A DNA stretch of 64,000 nucleotides. It comes from Aldrovandia affinis (Eukaryota; Chordata; Actinopteri; Notacanthiformes; Halosauridae). Both the position numbers and the translations under genes were made by a program. Below are positions 11,695 through 22,858 of the stretch, piece by piece (the first letter of the stretch is position 1; each line of letters opens with the position of its first letter). A model generated the notes under the pieces. It worked only from the letters and a program-made list of their open reading frames with translations. It did no database searches and was not told the DNA's origin. Where the stretch lies: the NCBI GenBank assembly GCA_029706075.1, contig JAINUG010000002.1, positions 940,314 to 1,004,313 of the forward strand, given 5' to 3'.

Positions 11695-12905
11695 CATTTT
11701 ATGGGAAGGGTCTGGGGGTCCTCCCCCCCAAAAAAAATGTTGCTTACTAAATGAAATTTCCTGCATTTTTACGATATTTTGCATTACTGCACCTTTAGTA
11801 CTGAAGATCTTTTTAGATCTTTCTAAACTGTTGGAGGCCAATTTTTGATGAGATCACTAGCATTGTTTTCCAATGAAAACAATTCTAAGCCATATAACGA
11901 AAGCACACTGCATATGCCACTATACTCTTATTAACTAGAAAGTTGTTCAAATTCGATGAGATCTTATAGCATGCCTCTGTATCACATTTGAATGGAAGCT
12001 CATGTTTAAAAAGACATCTCCAACCCTCAATGTGCCTTTTCCAGAAAAAAAGCATTTGTGAGCAATATATGAGCCATGTTTAAAAATTATCTTAATGAAC
12101 CAGATCCAAATGACATGTCTGTACGTTCTTCAGACATGTCTCTAGCTAAATTGGAAAGGGTAGCTTATGGAAATGCCAAACAATTTTCACCTTTCTGTTA
12201 AACATGCACGTGTTATTACTGCATATTTCCTTAAATGTCTATATGGCAGTGTTGTATAGAGTTTCTATAATTTTATGGTGGCCTTGTGTGCATAACCCAC
12301 TAAACCAAAAAAATTATAAGACCACCTTTTGATACAGTTAAATAGCTGTTGGTATCCAGACTTATTCATGAGACCGTGCAACCAAGAATCATATATAGAA
12401 ACTTAATTGGCTGAATGCAGTCAACAACATAAGGTGTTACATGCTTTCTGGTGGTTATGTGTTGCCTGTCGGTTAATTAAGTTGTTTTATTGATATGGTA
12501 GGCATATTTAATCAGTGTAAATCCATTCAGTGCAAATCCATTCTAAATCTGATTTCAGCCAGGAATAAAGCACTACTGATTAAGCTAAATACAATGGTTG
12601 GTTTTGATGTTTAAAGAAATAAGCAATGTGTCTTCAGATGCTAGTGGAATATAAGATAATAAGTATATACAGAGTGGCTTACAGCCAAACAGTAGTCCGG
12701 CAAGAAAAGAAAACAAGTAAACATCGATTCCACTGAGTTTATTCTTAGCTAGATCGCTACAGTATTCTATCATGCTAGCTAGCAAGCATTAGTGGTTTTA
12801 GTTAGATAGCTGGCTAGCCAGCTAAGATAGATTGTCCACAAAATTGCCTGCCTAGGAAAATGGTAGCATGACAAATCAGTCTACAAGTTAAATTAAATTC
12901 TGACG
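11695..12905. other. Gene-free AT-rich stretch
   Basis: Unique AT-rich DNA with a small cluster of 'gctagc'/'agctggctagc' motifs at about 12770-12830. No gene or element recognised. Confidence 0.45.
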
Positions 12906-13715
12906 TACACTACCGGTCAGAAGTTTTAGAACACCCCCATTTTCCAGTTTTTACTGAAATTTAAGCAGTTCAAGTCCAGTGAATAACCTGAAATGGGACA
13001 AAAGTCAAATAATGTCAATTTATAAGTTATAAAAAAAGGCCTTTTTCAGGGAACAAGTAATGGGGTAACATGGGTAAACAGTCACTCTGTGCAAGTCGCT
13101 GACTCTGGATCCAGCAAAAGAGCCCCAGACCATCACGCTTCCTCCTCCATGTTTGACAGTTGGTGTCACACACTGAGGAACCATCCTTTTGTGTACTCAA
13201 TGGCCTACAAAAACCTTTCAAAATGTCAAGATTTCCTTCCAGTCTTCAGTAGTCCACTGGTGGTGCTTCATGGCCCAGGCAAGCCTCTTTTTCTTATTTG
13301 CCATCTTAGCAATGGCTTTCTTACTGCCACTCGACCTGTCTTCTCTTCACAGTTGAAACTGAGACTTCATTACTTCGACCAGTGTTAAGCTGTGCTTGAA
13401 GCTGTTGTCCTGTGAGCCACCTATCGCAACGCAAGCTGTTGACTCTCAGGAACTTGTCTTCTGATTTTGTTGTGGCTTTGCATCTGCCAGACCTCTTCCT
13501 GTCAGATTTTCCTCCAGTTTCCAAGTGCCTTTTGATGGTGTAGGAAACTACTCACTTATTTTTCAGTTTTTGGTAACCTAAACTTTTTTTTTAAACCTCT
13601 GGCAGTTTATCGCTGACCTTTGTACCATTTCAGGTTATTCACTGGACTAGAACTGCTTACATTTCAGTAAAAACTGGAAAATGGGGGTGTTCTAAAACAT
13701 TTGACCGGTAGTGTA
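12906..13715 (-). mobile_element. Tc1/mariner element, internally deleted, with long inverted ends
   Basis: Inverted terminal repeats of roughly 100 bp are nearly identical: left 'ctaccggtcagaagttttag' and right 'aaaacatttgaccggtagtg', both running into 'acccccattttccagttttt' or its complement. Both ends abut TA, the Tc1 target site. The interior holds minus-strand transposase fragments, so the element is oriented leftwards. At about 810 bp it is about half a full Tc1-like element and cannot be autonomous, though its ends look recognisable to a related transposase. Confidence 0.9.
13027..13524 (-). pseudogene. Tc1 transposase pseudogene (two joined fragments)
   Basis: On the minus strand 13524-13321 encodes the second half of the Tc1 DNA-binding region: 'RSGRCKATTKSEDKFL' followed by 'LTGQQLQAQLNTGRS' and 'VSVSTVKRR', the paired-like HTH plus GRPR-like linker (here RSGRCK). 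Downstream, at about 13225-13040, comes 'VTPTVKHGGGSVMVWG', which belongs to the catalytic core well after the first Asp. The segment between them, including the first catalytic Asp, is missing, and the frame carries stops. It is dead. It lies wholly inside the inverted ends at 12906 and 13715. Confidence 0.85.
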
Positions 13716-14411
13716 GCTACAGGTTACAGAACACATCGGTGAAAAAAACAACACATTGATTCATCACTCACATTGTGTTGCAAATATACCTGAATGTCTA
13801 TCTTTCATTTTTTGACATTTTGAACTGCTGAGTATACTGAGAATACTTTATACTGCCAGCCATGTGAAATTTAGCCGGCTCTAGTTTTCAAATTTGGTAG
13901 ATGCCTTGTAGCCCACATCAACAAATCTCTGCCTCAGATCTACTGAGAGTAGAGCATGCCTACAGCTCTGACCAGATTCTGCATGTTCCTCTTGGTTGAA
14001 GTAGCCTACTTAATTTGTCGTAAAAGTTGTAGGGACAAAATCACAATCAAATATTATTGCCCATAGACAGTAGCTACTAGTGCTACAAAACCTGCTATTT
14101 GGATTATCAGTGTGCAGACCACACTATTATATCACATCTGTTTCCCCACTACAAGTGCAAGCTGGCCTGCTCTTTAACTCGCATACTAAAACAGAGGGAG
14201 CATCTGTCAATAAAGCAAGACCATAACCATAGCCATATTCTGGCTGTGCTCCAAGTCGGCAATGTGTCACATTAAAGTTTGTGGTAAAATGGTACTTGCA
14301 CTGTTGCTTTAACTTCCATTTTACTCTTTTCCATTTAACTAAATAAGTATTCCAGAATTGTTTTCAATACATATTTAAATAGCTCGGAAAAAAAGATGTA
14401 TTTTATAATAT
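13716..14411. other. No gene seen
   Basis: Unique AT-rich sequence between a Tc1 element and a SINE. No feature supported. Confidence 0.45.
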
Positions 14412-14555
14412 AAGCCATTTAGCAGACGCTTTTATCCAAAGTGACTTACAGTAGTGAATACATACATATTTCAGTATATGTGGCCCCAGTGGGAACTGAA
14501 CCCACAACCTAAACGTTGCCAACGCAGTGCTCTACCTACTGAGCCACCACAGAAC
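14412..14555 (-). mobile_element. Short tRNA-SINE with LINE-like 3' tail, copy 3
   Basis: Minus-strand copy of the family at 2481 and 9551. Tail complement 'agcagacgcttttatccaaa' at the left, B-box complement 'gggaactgaaccc' in the middle and head complement 'ctacctactgagccaccaca' at the right. Confidence 0.8.
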
Positions 14556-14735
14556 AATTTTGTTACAAATATGAACTACCATACTGAGTAATGAAAAAGA
14601 TTCTGAAGTTTAACCTCAATACAGCTGAAATAGTTGTTGCAGTTCACATATAAAAATAGTGTTCTTCATAGAAAACAATATATTCAAAATGTGTAACTGG
14701 TGTTACGGTGTAATCTGTTTTTAATACTGAACAAA

Positions 14736-14865
14736 TACAGTGGATATAAAAAGTATTCACCCCCTTTGCCATTTTTCACAATTAAATCCATTTTGATTTC
14801 ATGAAGTCAGAAAATAATATGTAAAAAATGCCAAAGAGGGCAAATACTTTTTATGCCCACTGTTA
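14736..14865. mobile_element. Tc1-type MITE (about 130 bp)
   Basis: The ends are inverted: 'tacagtggatataaaaagta' at the left and 'aaatactttttatgcccact' at the right, bounded by TA. The 'aaagtattc' terminal block is typical of fish Tc1-like ends. The two ends sit almost back to back with no coding interior, as in a MITE. Confidence 0.75.
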
Positions 14866-15098
14866 TCTTTTTCAAATATATATAAATCAACAATACGGTT
14901 AGGAAAAAAATGTATGTGCCGTAGAATTATATTTGTGAAAAGGTGTGCCGTGGAATAGAAAAGGTCCTGCTCTAAAATATTTTTCTTTCTACAGTTATTT
15001 AATTAAGTACAATTAATGCAACATTCCAACTCATTATCTTTAGGGCTTTATCATTCATTAACTTGTCTTATTTTTATTTTTTATTTTTTTTTTATCAG

Positions 15099-15375
15099 GT
15101 TCATTTGGACCATTGACAAAGGCTCTTTTTTGGACACCCCCTCCACCTCTACCTCTGCTGGGGAGGTGATGTACGCACCCCCAACATGCTGTAGAAGGAA
15201 CAATCTACAGAGCACGGACCCCCCTATTTCTCAGTCTGACACTGACTCCATTAGATCATTCATCACCTTCAGCTCCACTCTGAATCCCGGGCCTGGCCTG
15301 GCTGGTGGAGGGGGGCGACAGACAGAGATTACCAAAACCCTTCTGAATAGTCTCATTAGAGAGTCTGTCCTGTGA
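15099..15375 (+). CDS. Candidate 3' coding exon, unidentified
   Basis: A pyrimidine-rich tract (about 15063-15093) ends in 'ttttatcag' at 15098, a strong splice-acceptor match. The frame that continues is open for 92 codons to a TGA ending at 15375. It begins 'FIWTIDKGSFLDTPSTSTS' and has a Ser/Thr/Pro-rich, glycine-containing tail ('GPGLAGGGG'). Composition is less AT-rich than the surroundings. No family is recognised and no upstream exon is found, so chance is quite possible. The T-rich tract could also be a retroposon tail. Confidence 0.2.
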
Positions 15376-16039
15376 AAGTGCTCTCTTTACCCCCACCCGT
15401 TTGTGCCCTCTCTCTCTCTTCTTCTCCCGCTCCATAGGCCAGTGCCGCTTGCTTGTTATTATGCATTCCCATGTTTGTTCACAAGCAAGCATAAAATTGC
15501 TTACTGCATTGCTCTTCTTTTCAAAACAAGATAATTATGGCAATCAAGTCAAAGCCCTCTGCGGGCCAATTTTTTAAGAAAATGTTTTGCCAAAAGCACG
15601 TATTTTCCTCTGGTTGATGAGACTTGAAGGTCCTGTGGGCTCCTTCAGAGTTGCAGTTTCAGTTGTTTTGGTGTTTATCCTCTGTTCAGGGCACTGATCC
15701 ATTCATCAATCCACCATTTATTGCTCTACTTAAATGATCCCCAGATAAGGCAATCAGGGATCATCAATAACAAAGCTTGCTGAAGTTAGCAGATTTTACT
15801 CGATGACCGCATGATGAACCGTCCAATGCCCTCACACTGAATACAGGGAAAAAAATGTAATACTTGAATTATGCTTTTTTAAATTGATTTATAAGTGAAC
15901 AGCACATGCTGCTGTGGTGTGGGTTTACCATGAAGTTATAAACTGACCCTCACATAACACTACAGATCAGGTAACACTACAGATCACTTCAAACATCCTT
16001 CATCCCTTTCACCTCAAAAACCTGGTGTGAAGAAAAAAA
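15376..16039. other. No gene seen
   Basis: Unique sequence with a CT-rich patch at about 15405-15435 and no supported feature. Confidence 0.4.
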
Positions 16040-16099
16040 AATCAGACGGATGCTCGACGACAGCTTCTTCTCTTACACCCATCCGTGCTTTTATTTTAT

Positions 16100-16880
16100 C
16101 TTTTCACATCTTGATTTTGGCACCTCCGTTCTCTATGTCTAAATCTTCTTTAAGCCCTGGCTCATCTTGCCAGCTCTCTCTGAGATCAGGTGTAAAGCAT
16201 CATATCTCCACCTGTTTGACGCCCACAGCTCCGGCTCACAGCTTCTTCCTCAATTGATTTCAAGATTCTCCTCCATGCACACAAAGCCGTTCATGGCCCA
16301 GCCTGATCCAACTTGTCTCGTGCTCATTATGCCTCACACATCACTACTCAAACCACAGACCTTCAGCCCTATCCGAATTCTCCCATTTTTTCACTGCCTT
16401 TAGTATTTTAGATGATTGCTTATGGTAATCTAACATGGCAGCTGGAAACCCAGCTAAAGTTAATTTCTTTTGTTTGTGGAGTTTGTCCTCGATTAAGGGA
16501 ATTAAATCTCTCAAAATTTCCGCCAAAATTGTGTGAGTAAAACCGGAATCTCTCTACTTTGCCAGAATGTAAGAATGGCACTTCTAACTTTTAGAATAAT
16601 GGAGGAAATTACATGAGATGACGTGAAATCAATGATTCATATTGCTAAGGGCAGATCTCTGAAACTGGCTTGGACTGCTGGTGATTGATCTTTCAGATAC
16701 CAGGGCCCACTCCTGTGGAATGCTTTTGCCACAGTTACTCAGAGATTCAGACTGTATTGACATTTTTTAACCAATCTGAAGACCCATCTCTAATGGTGGG
16801 TAATTAACCTTTGACCCCTGCTTGTAAAGAGCCTTTGAGGTTCCACAGGGAGCATATAGGGCCTGTATAAATCGATTTTG
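16100..16880 (+). mobile_element. L2-like LINE 3' fragment, interrupted
   Basis: The frame around 16250-16300 reads 'IDFKILLHAHKAVHGPA', matching the motif near the reverse-transcriptase C-terminus of L2-clade LINEs (FKIL...yKAlhG.AP). At about 16655-16760 the next expected motifs appear: 'RSLKLAWTAG' then 'YQGPLLWNAFA' (RAF...P.LWN.LP). The 3' UTR-like 'cctttgaggttccacaggga' follows. Between about 16400 and 16650 lies unrelated AT-rich sequence, so the copy has an insertion or is badly decayed there. Several stops and frame changes make it a pseudogene. Superfamily placement is from memory of these motifs. Confidence 0.55.
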
Positions 16881-17099
16881 TATTGCACTGTATTAAATCG
16901 TGTGCATGTACACGTGTGTTTGTTTGTGATCGTGCATACATGTCAACTTCTGTTTTGATGTGGTGATGGATTTCTAGATAAATTATTTACCCTTGAACAC
17001 ATGCAGTCGGTTTCACTGAGATTAAAAACAAATATTTTTTTCTTCTACTGTTTTGTTTTCTGTCCAGATCTGCATACACTGTAGGGTAATCCGATGGAC

Positions 17100-17420
17100 A
17101 GGAAGAAAATCGCTGAAATGGAGTAGGCCCATGAGACAGACAGATGCAGACAGACAGACGGACTGAGAGTGGCGCTGTTGACAGGGCGCTGGACTTTCGC
17201 GAGCTCGGCTGGCATCGGGACAGAGACAAATGAGACGTGATGATCTGAGGAGAGCTTTATCGGGGGGGCGGTGTGGCGGGGGCAATTTTGGAGTTCATTC
17301 TCGTACTGTACTGTGCAGTCAGCCCACCAGGAAGGGGCTCCGGTATCCATGGCGACATGGGCCTCTGGGGCTCGCCGGCGAAGAGTGATCCAATTCATTC
17401 CGAAAAGGACTGGTGGAGCA
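17100..17420. other. GC/CpG-richer unique block
   Basis: A local CpG-containing block ('ctttcgcgagctcggctggc', 'gggctcgccggcgaagagtg') with no recognised repeat. It could be a small regulatory or conserved element. Frames on both strands are open across it, as expected in GC-rich DNA, and none is recognised. A short GT tract follows at 17459-17476. Confidence 0.25.
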
Positions 17421-17704
17421 GCGTCACATTATCAGGAGACAATTTTCCTTCTGCGTCTGTGTGTGTGTGTGTGTGTTCTTATGAAAACAAGGTAGCCCTA
17501 AAATATAAAGGAAAACATTCCTTTATAGTCCATATAAATATGTATTCAATTTATTTAATAGCATAACGTGCAATGGGACAAATGTGGCTGATATGTACAC
17601 TTTCCCTGTATTCTCATCCCTGCATGTTCCTATATTCATATCTCAGCTATGGGCATGTTCTTATATTCACATCTCTGGTACAGTTTTAGTACTAATTTAC
17701 TATA

Positions 17705-18075
17705 GCACACAAGCACATGTTCTCCTCTGAAACACGTGCAGCTGTCGACTGCCACTTATTTCCATAGTCCACCAGTTGTTTGTGTCGGAGGAGGAGACTT
17801 CTGCTGTGGTCACACTAGCAACTCGAGACAGCAGGACGAAACCAGATGTCACTGTTTTCAATGATACCAGGACAGTAGACTCGTCATCTGCAACGTATCG
17901 ACCGGAGGGGGTCGACAGCGTGCAAAGAGACACACCCATCGCGCTGACTAAATCCCTCCCTCTCCCCTGGGCAACACTATGGACAATTGGGCGTCACCTT
18001 GAAGGCCTGAAAGCCACAGTCAGCACTGACATGGTCTGGGTTCAATACCAGACCACAGGGCACATCCATACACTG
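17705..18075 (-). mobile_element. SINE family B, copy 1
   Basis: Read on the minus strand, the head 'gtggtctggtattgaaccca' is followed by 'gctgactgtggc' and later 'gaagtctcctcctccgacac'. Copies at 47595-47890 and 51890-52165 on the plus strand share these blocks in the same order ('aggtctggtactgaatctgg', 'gccgactgtggcc', 'agtgtcttcctccgac'). I infer a tRNA-headed SINE of 300-370 bp. The open frames on both strands here are by-products. Confidence 0.55.
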
Positions 18076-18628
18076 GAATAGTGTTTTAACAGGATGAGCC
18101 GCATAGCAGTGCCCAGTTCAGTTCTTCTATTTTGCATTCCACTCATGCTCCTGTCCAGTGCTTATGTCATTATGGTGGTAAAAGCTCACTAAAATGTTGT
18201 TGGTGGACATAGAGAAAATGCAGAAAGAGCACTGATCTAAAAAATGTGTCAGTGTTGTTATAAATGAGTCACTCTAATCAAGAGAGGAAGGAGTGAAAGC
18301 TTGGCTCCACACGGGATCTGCTATATAATGTGCCGACTGACTTTCATAATATGTAAGAGTCTGTAACACCATTTTATGGTAACCATTTTTTATTTTCACT
18401 TAATGAGTGTTTCCAACATTAATAAAACTGTCTACACAGTGCGGAAATCAATTATCCTTGCTGTTTTTATATTCCCCTGTATTTAAATTCTTAACAAAAA
18501 TCAGTTGTGTTTGAAAGTGGTTTAAAACTGGTCAGAATGTTTGATATGTTTTATGATATGTGTCAAAAACATTCATGCTAAATTGAGCACGCAAATCTTT
18601 TTCCTATAAGACTAGCCAATAACATAAG

Positions 18629-18678
18629 CAAGCTCTTTGGATAAAAGTGCCTGCCAAATAACTAAATTGCAAATTGTA
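18629..18678 (+). mobile_element. SINE/LINE 3' tail fragment
   Basis: 'gctctttggataaaagtgcc' followed by 'tgccaaataactaaa' is the same 3' tail carried by the short tRNA-SINEs, without a recognisable head. Confidence 0.55.
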
Positions 18679-18689
18679 AAATTGAATGA

Positions 18690-18866
18690 TTGGAGTAGAC
18701 TAATTCTCTATCTCTGACTAGTTGTTGGAGTAGACTAATTCCCTATCTGTGCCTAGTTGTTGGAGTAGAGTCATTTTCTATCTCTGTGCCATCCTGTTGG
18801 AATGGATTAATTTCCTCTCTGTGCCAGACGAGAGCTGGAATGGATTAATTCGCTCTCTTTTAGGAT
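18690..18866. repeat. 35-38 bp minisatellite, five diverged copies
   Basis: Units start at about 18691, 18726, 18761, 18798 and 18836 with 'tggagtaga' or 'tggaatgga', followed by 'ctaattc(t/c)ctatct' and 'gcc...gttgt'. Spacing is 35, 35, 37 and 38 bp. Copies diverge steadily from the first to the last. Confidence 0.85.
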
Positions 18867-18974
18867 TACCTTTGAGGATATGAAATTGCAATCTCGTTCA
18901 ATATTGCTAAGAACACTAGAACTATATTACATATTAAATTTCTGTATATTGTAGGCTATATACATATAACTTAT

Positions 18975-19175
18975 ATACTGTACACACACACACACAAACA
19001 CATACAGTTTTTTATTTTTAATAAATTTGCAACAATTTCAAAAACAGTTTTTGCTCTTTATGGGTCATTATGGGTATTGTGTGGAGATTGATGGCCCCAA
19101 AAAAATCGATTTAATCAATTTTAAATTCAACCCAAAAATGAAGGGGTCTGAATACTTTCCGAAGCCACTGTATAT
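18975..19175. mobile_element. Tc1-like right-end remnant
   Basis: 'tcattatgggtattgtgtgg', 'atcgatttaatcaattttaa' and 'ctgaatactttccgaagcca|ctgta' form the known sub-terminal to terminal order of a fish Tc1-like 3' end. No matching left end was found next to it, so it is a truncated copy. It is preceded by a short CA tract at 18984-18998. Confidence 0.75.
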
Positions 19176-19905
19176 ATCCTTAGGAAAATAAGGATAACAG
19201 TACAGGTATTAACTGAACTTTAGTGCAGGCTGCGTGTCGGTGCCAAAGAATAATAAAATAAAAAACATTTCCTTCCGTCGCTGCTCATTAAAAAGTTGAA
19301 CTGTGACCCACGAACATTAACAGCCGCCTGTCATTGAGAATGAATGCTGACTATGTCGTTTCCTACAACATACCTCCTTTTCGCCAGAGACAGAAACAAA
19401 CACAGTCAAGCGCAAACACAGTCAGACACACGCACACACGTGCAAACAGCCACAGCCTGTGTGATCTTACAGGCCTCTCCCTTTAACCTGTTTTATCCCA
19501 CCGGGATACTAAAGTTGCTGAAGTCTCTACCTCTCTTTTTCCATCTGTGAATATTTTTGGAGGACTATAGATGTTCAAAAAACAACAGGCATGCAAGTAG
19601 TCAACCTTAGGAAGGGCCTGAAACAACTTCCTGAAACAACTTCCGGAAAAATGCACTTCATGTTGAGGCGTTTACTTCCTGCTACGATTTCTGGGCGTTA
19701 TGGCAGAGGCGAAGCTTCCAAATAAAAGGTAAAATTGAAGTATTTTTTGGTGATGTTTTTGTAGTTTCCTATTAAGCAACGTCTCTAGTAACAGCCAATC
19801 TAAAGACATCTTATGGAAGTTCAATATTTTTTTAAATATTTACTCGGAAATGTGCCCGGCAACTAAAGTGGCCGGTGGGCAAATCCCTTTTAAGGTTTGG
19901 GCATA

Positions 19906-20885
19906 TACAGTGCATCCGGAAAGTATTCATATCGCTTCACTTTTTCCACATTTTATTATGTTACAGCCTTATTCCAAAATGTATTCAATTCTTTTTTTTC
20001 TCAAAATTCTACACACAATACCCCATAATGACAAAGTGAAAAACATGTACATAAGTATTCACACCCTTTGCTATCACACTCGAAATTGAGCTCAGATGCA
20101 TCCTATTCCCTTTGATCATCCTTGAGATGTCTCTAGAACTTGATTGTAATCCACCTGTGGCAAATGCAATTGATTGTACATGCTTTAGAAAGGCACACAT
20201 CTGTCTATATAAGGTCCCACAGTTCACAATGCATTTCAGAGCAAAAACCAAGCCATGAAGTACTAGGAACTCTCCATAGACCTCCGAGATAGAATTGTGT
20301 TGAGGCACAGATCTGGGGAAGGGTATAAAAACATTACTAAAGCATTGAAAGTCCCCAGGAGCACAGTGGGCTCCATCATTGTGAAATGGAAGAAGTTTGG
20401 AACCTCCACGACTCTTCTTTGAGCTGGCCATCCGGCCAAACTCAGTAACCGGGCAAGAAGGGCCTTGGTCAGGGAGGTGACCAAGAACCCAATGGCCACT
20501 CTAAGAGACCTTCAGAGTTCCTCTGCAGCGATGGGAGAACCTGGCAGAAGGACAAAAATCTCTGCAGCACTCCATCAATCAGGCCTTTATGGTAGTAGCT
20601 AGATGGAAGCCACTCCTGAGTAAAAGGCATATGACAGCCCACCTGGAGTTCGCCAAACGGCACTTAAAGGACTCTAAGAGCATCAGGAAAAAGATTATCT
20701 GATCTGATGAGACACAAATAGAACTTTTTGGCCTGAATGCCAAGCGCTACTTTGTCATTATGGGGTATTGTGTGTAGAATTTTGAGGAAGAAAAAAAAGA
20801 ATTTAATCCATTTTGGAATAAGGCTGTAACATAACAAAATGTGGAAAAAGTGAAGCGATATGAATACTTTCTGGAGGCATTTTTA
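19906..20885 (+). mobile_element. Tc1-like element nested in the piggyBac intron
   Basis: Inverted ends of about 130 bp, left 'cagtgcatccggaaagtatt' and right complement 'atgcctccagaaagtattca', run through 'gcttcactttttccacattt' and on to 'acacacaataccccataatg'. TA sits at both borders. The insertion lies inside the 1.24-kb intron of the piggyBac transposase, so it was tolerated or came after that gene died. The element is 980 bp and lacks the last part of its transposase. Confidence 0.9.
20255..20750 (+). pseudogene. Tc1 transposase pseudogene, C-terminal half deleted
   Basis: Starting at ATG 20255 the frame reads MKY, a stop, then 'ELSIDLRDRIVLRHRSGEGY', 'ITKALKVPRSTVGSIIVKW' (paired-like HTH) and later 'NPMATLRDLQSS'. 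It reaches 'SDETQIELFGLNAKRY', which holds the first Asp of the DDE triad, and then jumps straight into the right inverted repeat at 20751. The second Asp and the Glu are gone. At least three further in-frame stops (for example TGA after 'TSTTLL') confirm inactivity. Confidence 0.85.
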
Positions 20886-22837
20886 CCTTAGCGGGTGCAA
20901 TCCTATGTAATAAATAGAAATTAAAACACTATTTCTTCACTAATCATCTAATATTACTGACTTTCAGGTACACTTTAGCAGAGGTTTTGGACATTCTTGA
21001 CAACAATTATCCCCAGCAGACTATCACAACTATCACAGTTGTGCCAGAGTCTGAGAAAAATGCTCTTGACACAGACTGTGACAGTGATGGCTCTGACAAT
21101 GACACAAGTGGTGATTTCAAACGCCTGCCATCAAGGTTGCTCAAGGGACAAGGATCAACCCATACCATTGAGGTTTTATTACCTTTAGTTCCAGGTACTG
21201 AGCCAAATATTTATGAAGTACTTACAGAGCCAGGTACTGATGCAGAATCTCATGTAACTGAAGAGAATGTGTCTACACAGTCAGAAGAGATAGTCCATGT
21301 TGCAGACAATGATGAATTCTGTCCACCAACCAAAAAGAAGGGCACATTGCAAGCAACCAAAAACAAAGACCGGAAATTCACAGTACCAAAGGAGAAGTTT
21401 AGTGGTTGTCACATTCCTCCCTTTAAACCTAGAACAATGAACCCCATTGTAACCTCAAATGATCCTGCTGAGATTTTTCTCACATTTAACCCCAAATCTC
21501 TGCACGATATTACCCTTGAAATGTCGAATATGTATGCCACACAGAAAGGTAAAACCTCACTCAATCTGGGGGAAGATGAGCTTCTCACATTCTATGGCAT
21601 ACTTTTGACCTCTGGTTATAACTCTGTTCCGCGTCGACGTCTTCTCTGGTCAGAAGATGAAGATCTCTCCAATGCCAGAATAAAAGCAGCCATGCGCAGA
21701 AACAGGTTCGATGACATCATGGCTTCTGTACATGTGGTGGACAACACCAAAAGTACAGATGACCCTTTCTTCAAGGTACGTCCAATTTTTGAGGAGTTCA
21801 ACAAAATCAACAAAGCAGTGCCAATTGTTGAACATCTGTCTGTGGATGAGATGATGATCGAGTACTTCGGCAGACATGGATGCAAGCAGTTTATCAAGGG
21901 AAAGCCAATACGCTTTGGCTACAAGATATGGAGCCTTGCATCATCATCCGGCTTTGTCTATCAGATGGAGCCATATGCAGGGACCTACACACGACTGGCT
22001 GAAACTGGCCTGGGTTAAGGACCGAGTGTTGTTCTTGGCTTGACTGAGAGAGCTAATGTCCTACCTGGATGCAAATTTTATCATGATAATCTCTTTACAA
22101 GTTTGTCATTGATTGATGAGATGTGCAAGAGGGGCTATGGAAGCTGTGGCACACTCTGTGAAAACCATCTCTTTGGTGTTCCGCTGACACCACCTCTGAG
22201 ATTCAAGAGAAGGGAGAGAGGGGAATCTGAATTCCTTGTTGAAAAAGGAACATTTCTTGTGAGATGGAATGACAACAGTGTGGTTACTGTCGCGACAAAC
22301 ATGGAAACAGTGTCAAACTCAACGGTCAATGTTCAAAGATGGAACAAAAAGAAACATGCCATGGCAATCCTACCCCAGCCAACATGATCCGTTTAATTAA
22401 AATGGTAATGTTCTGTCTGTTTTCAGGACAAAATTGTGTAGTATATTTGAATTATTTTTACCTGAAAGAAGATGAATTCATAGGTGTTTTATATTTTTTA
22501 AATGGTTTTCTAATGTTTAGGAATATTGTTCTTTAATTTTGAACAGGATTACCCCTGATATGGGTTGTGTTCCATAAAATTAGACGTTTTATGACTGGTA
22601 TTCAGCTTATCCATGTTATTTGCAATGTTTTCTCGAGAACAGTTGGGCTCTTAAATGACTTCATATCATGTATTTGATAAAGTTTTCATTGATAAAAGAT
22701 GACACAATGTGCCTAAGACTCTCATTTTCACTCTCATTTTTCAACAAAATACACTATAACATTGCATAGGTTACAAGGTATGTGCCCACCGGTCACTAAA
22801 GTGGCCATACATTCTAATCATCATTGCTTGGAAGAGG

Positions 22838-22858
22838 AAAAAAAAAAAAAAAAAGTGA
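22838..22858. repeat. Poly-A run inside the piggyBac 3' region
   Basis: About 17 consecutive A residues, slightly extended. It has no retroposon body on its left, so I treat it as a simple repeat. Confidence 0.7.

Larger units (their letters stand above)
19700..22387 (+). pseudogene. piggyBac (PGBD-like) transposase, two exons, inactive
   Basis: Exon 1 (19700-19728) reads MAEAKLPNK plus a split Arg codon and ends at 'ag|gtaaaa'. Exon 2 starts after 'gactttcag' at 20968 and continues 'YTLAEVLDIL', then an acidic N-terminal region and the piggyBac catalytic core. The first catalytic Asp lies in 'SVDEMMIEYFG' (about residue 303) and the second in 'YHDNLFTSL' (about residue 383). A TAA at 22016-22018 (codon 360) interrupts the frame between them, in phase on both sides. 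The frame ends at 22387 after 'WNKKKHAMAILPQPT', before the region that carries the 'GGVD' motif with the third Asp and the cysteine-rich C-terminus, which I do not find downstream. In the cell the intact enzyme would cut and paste its DNA at TTAA. This copy cannot. Confidence 0.85.
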
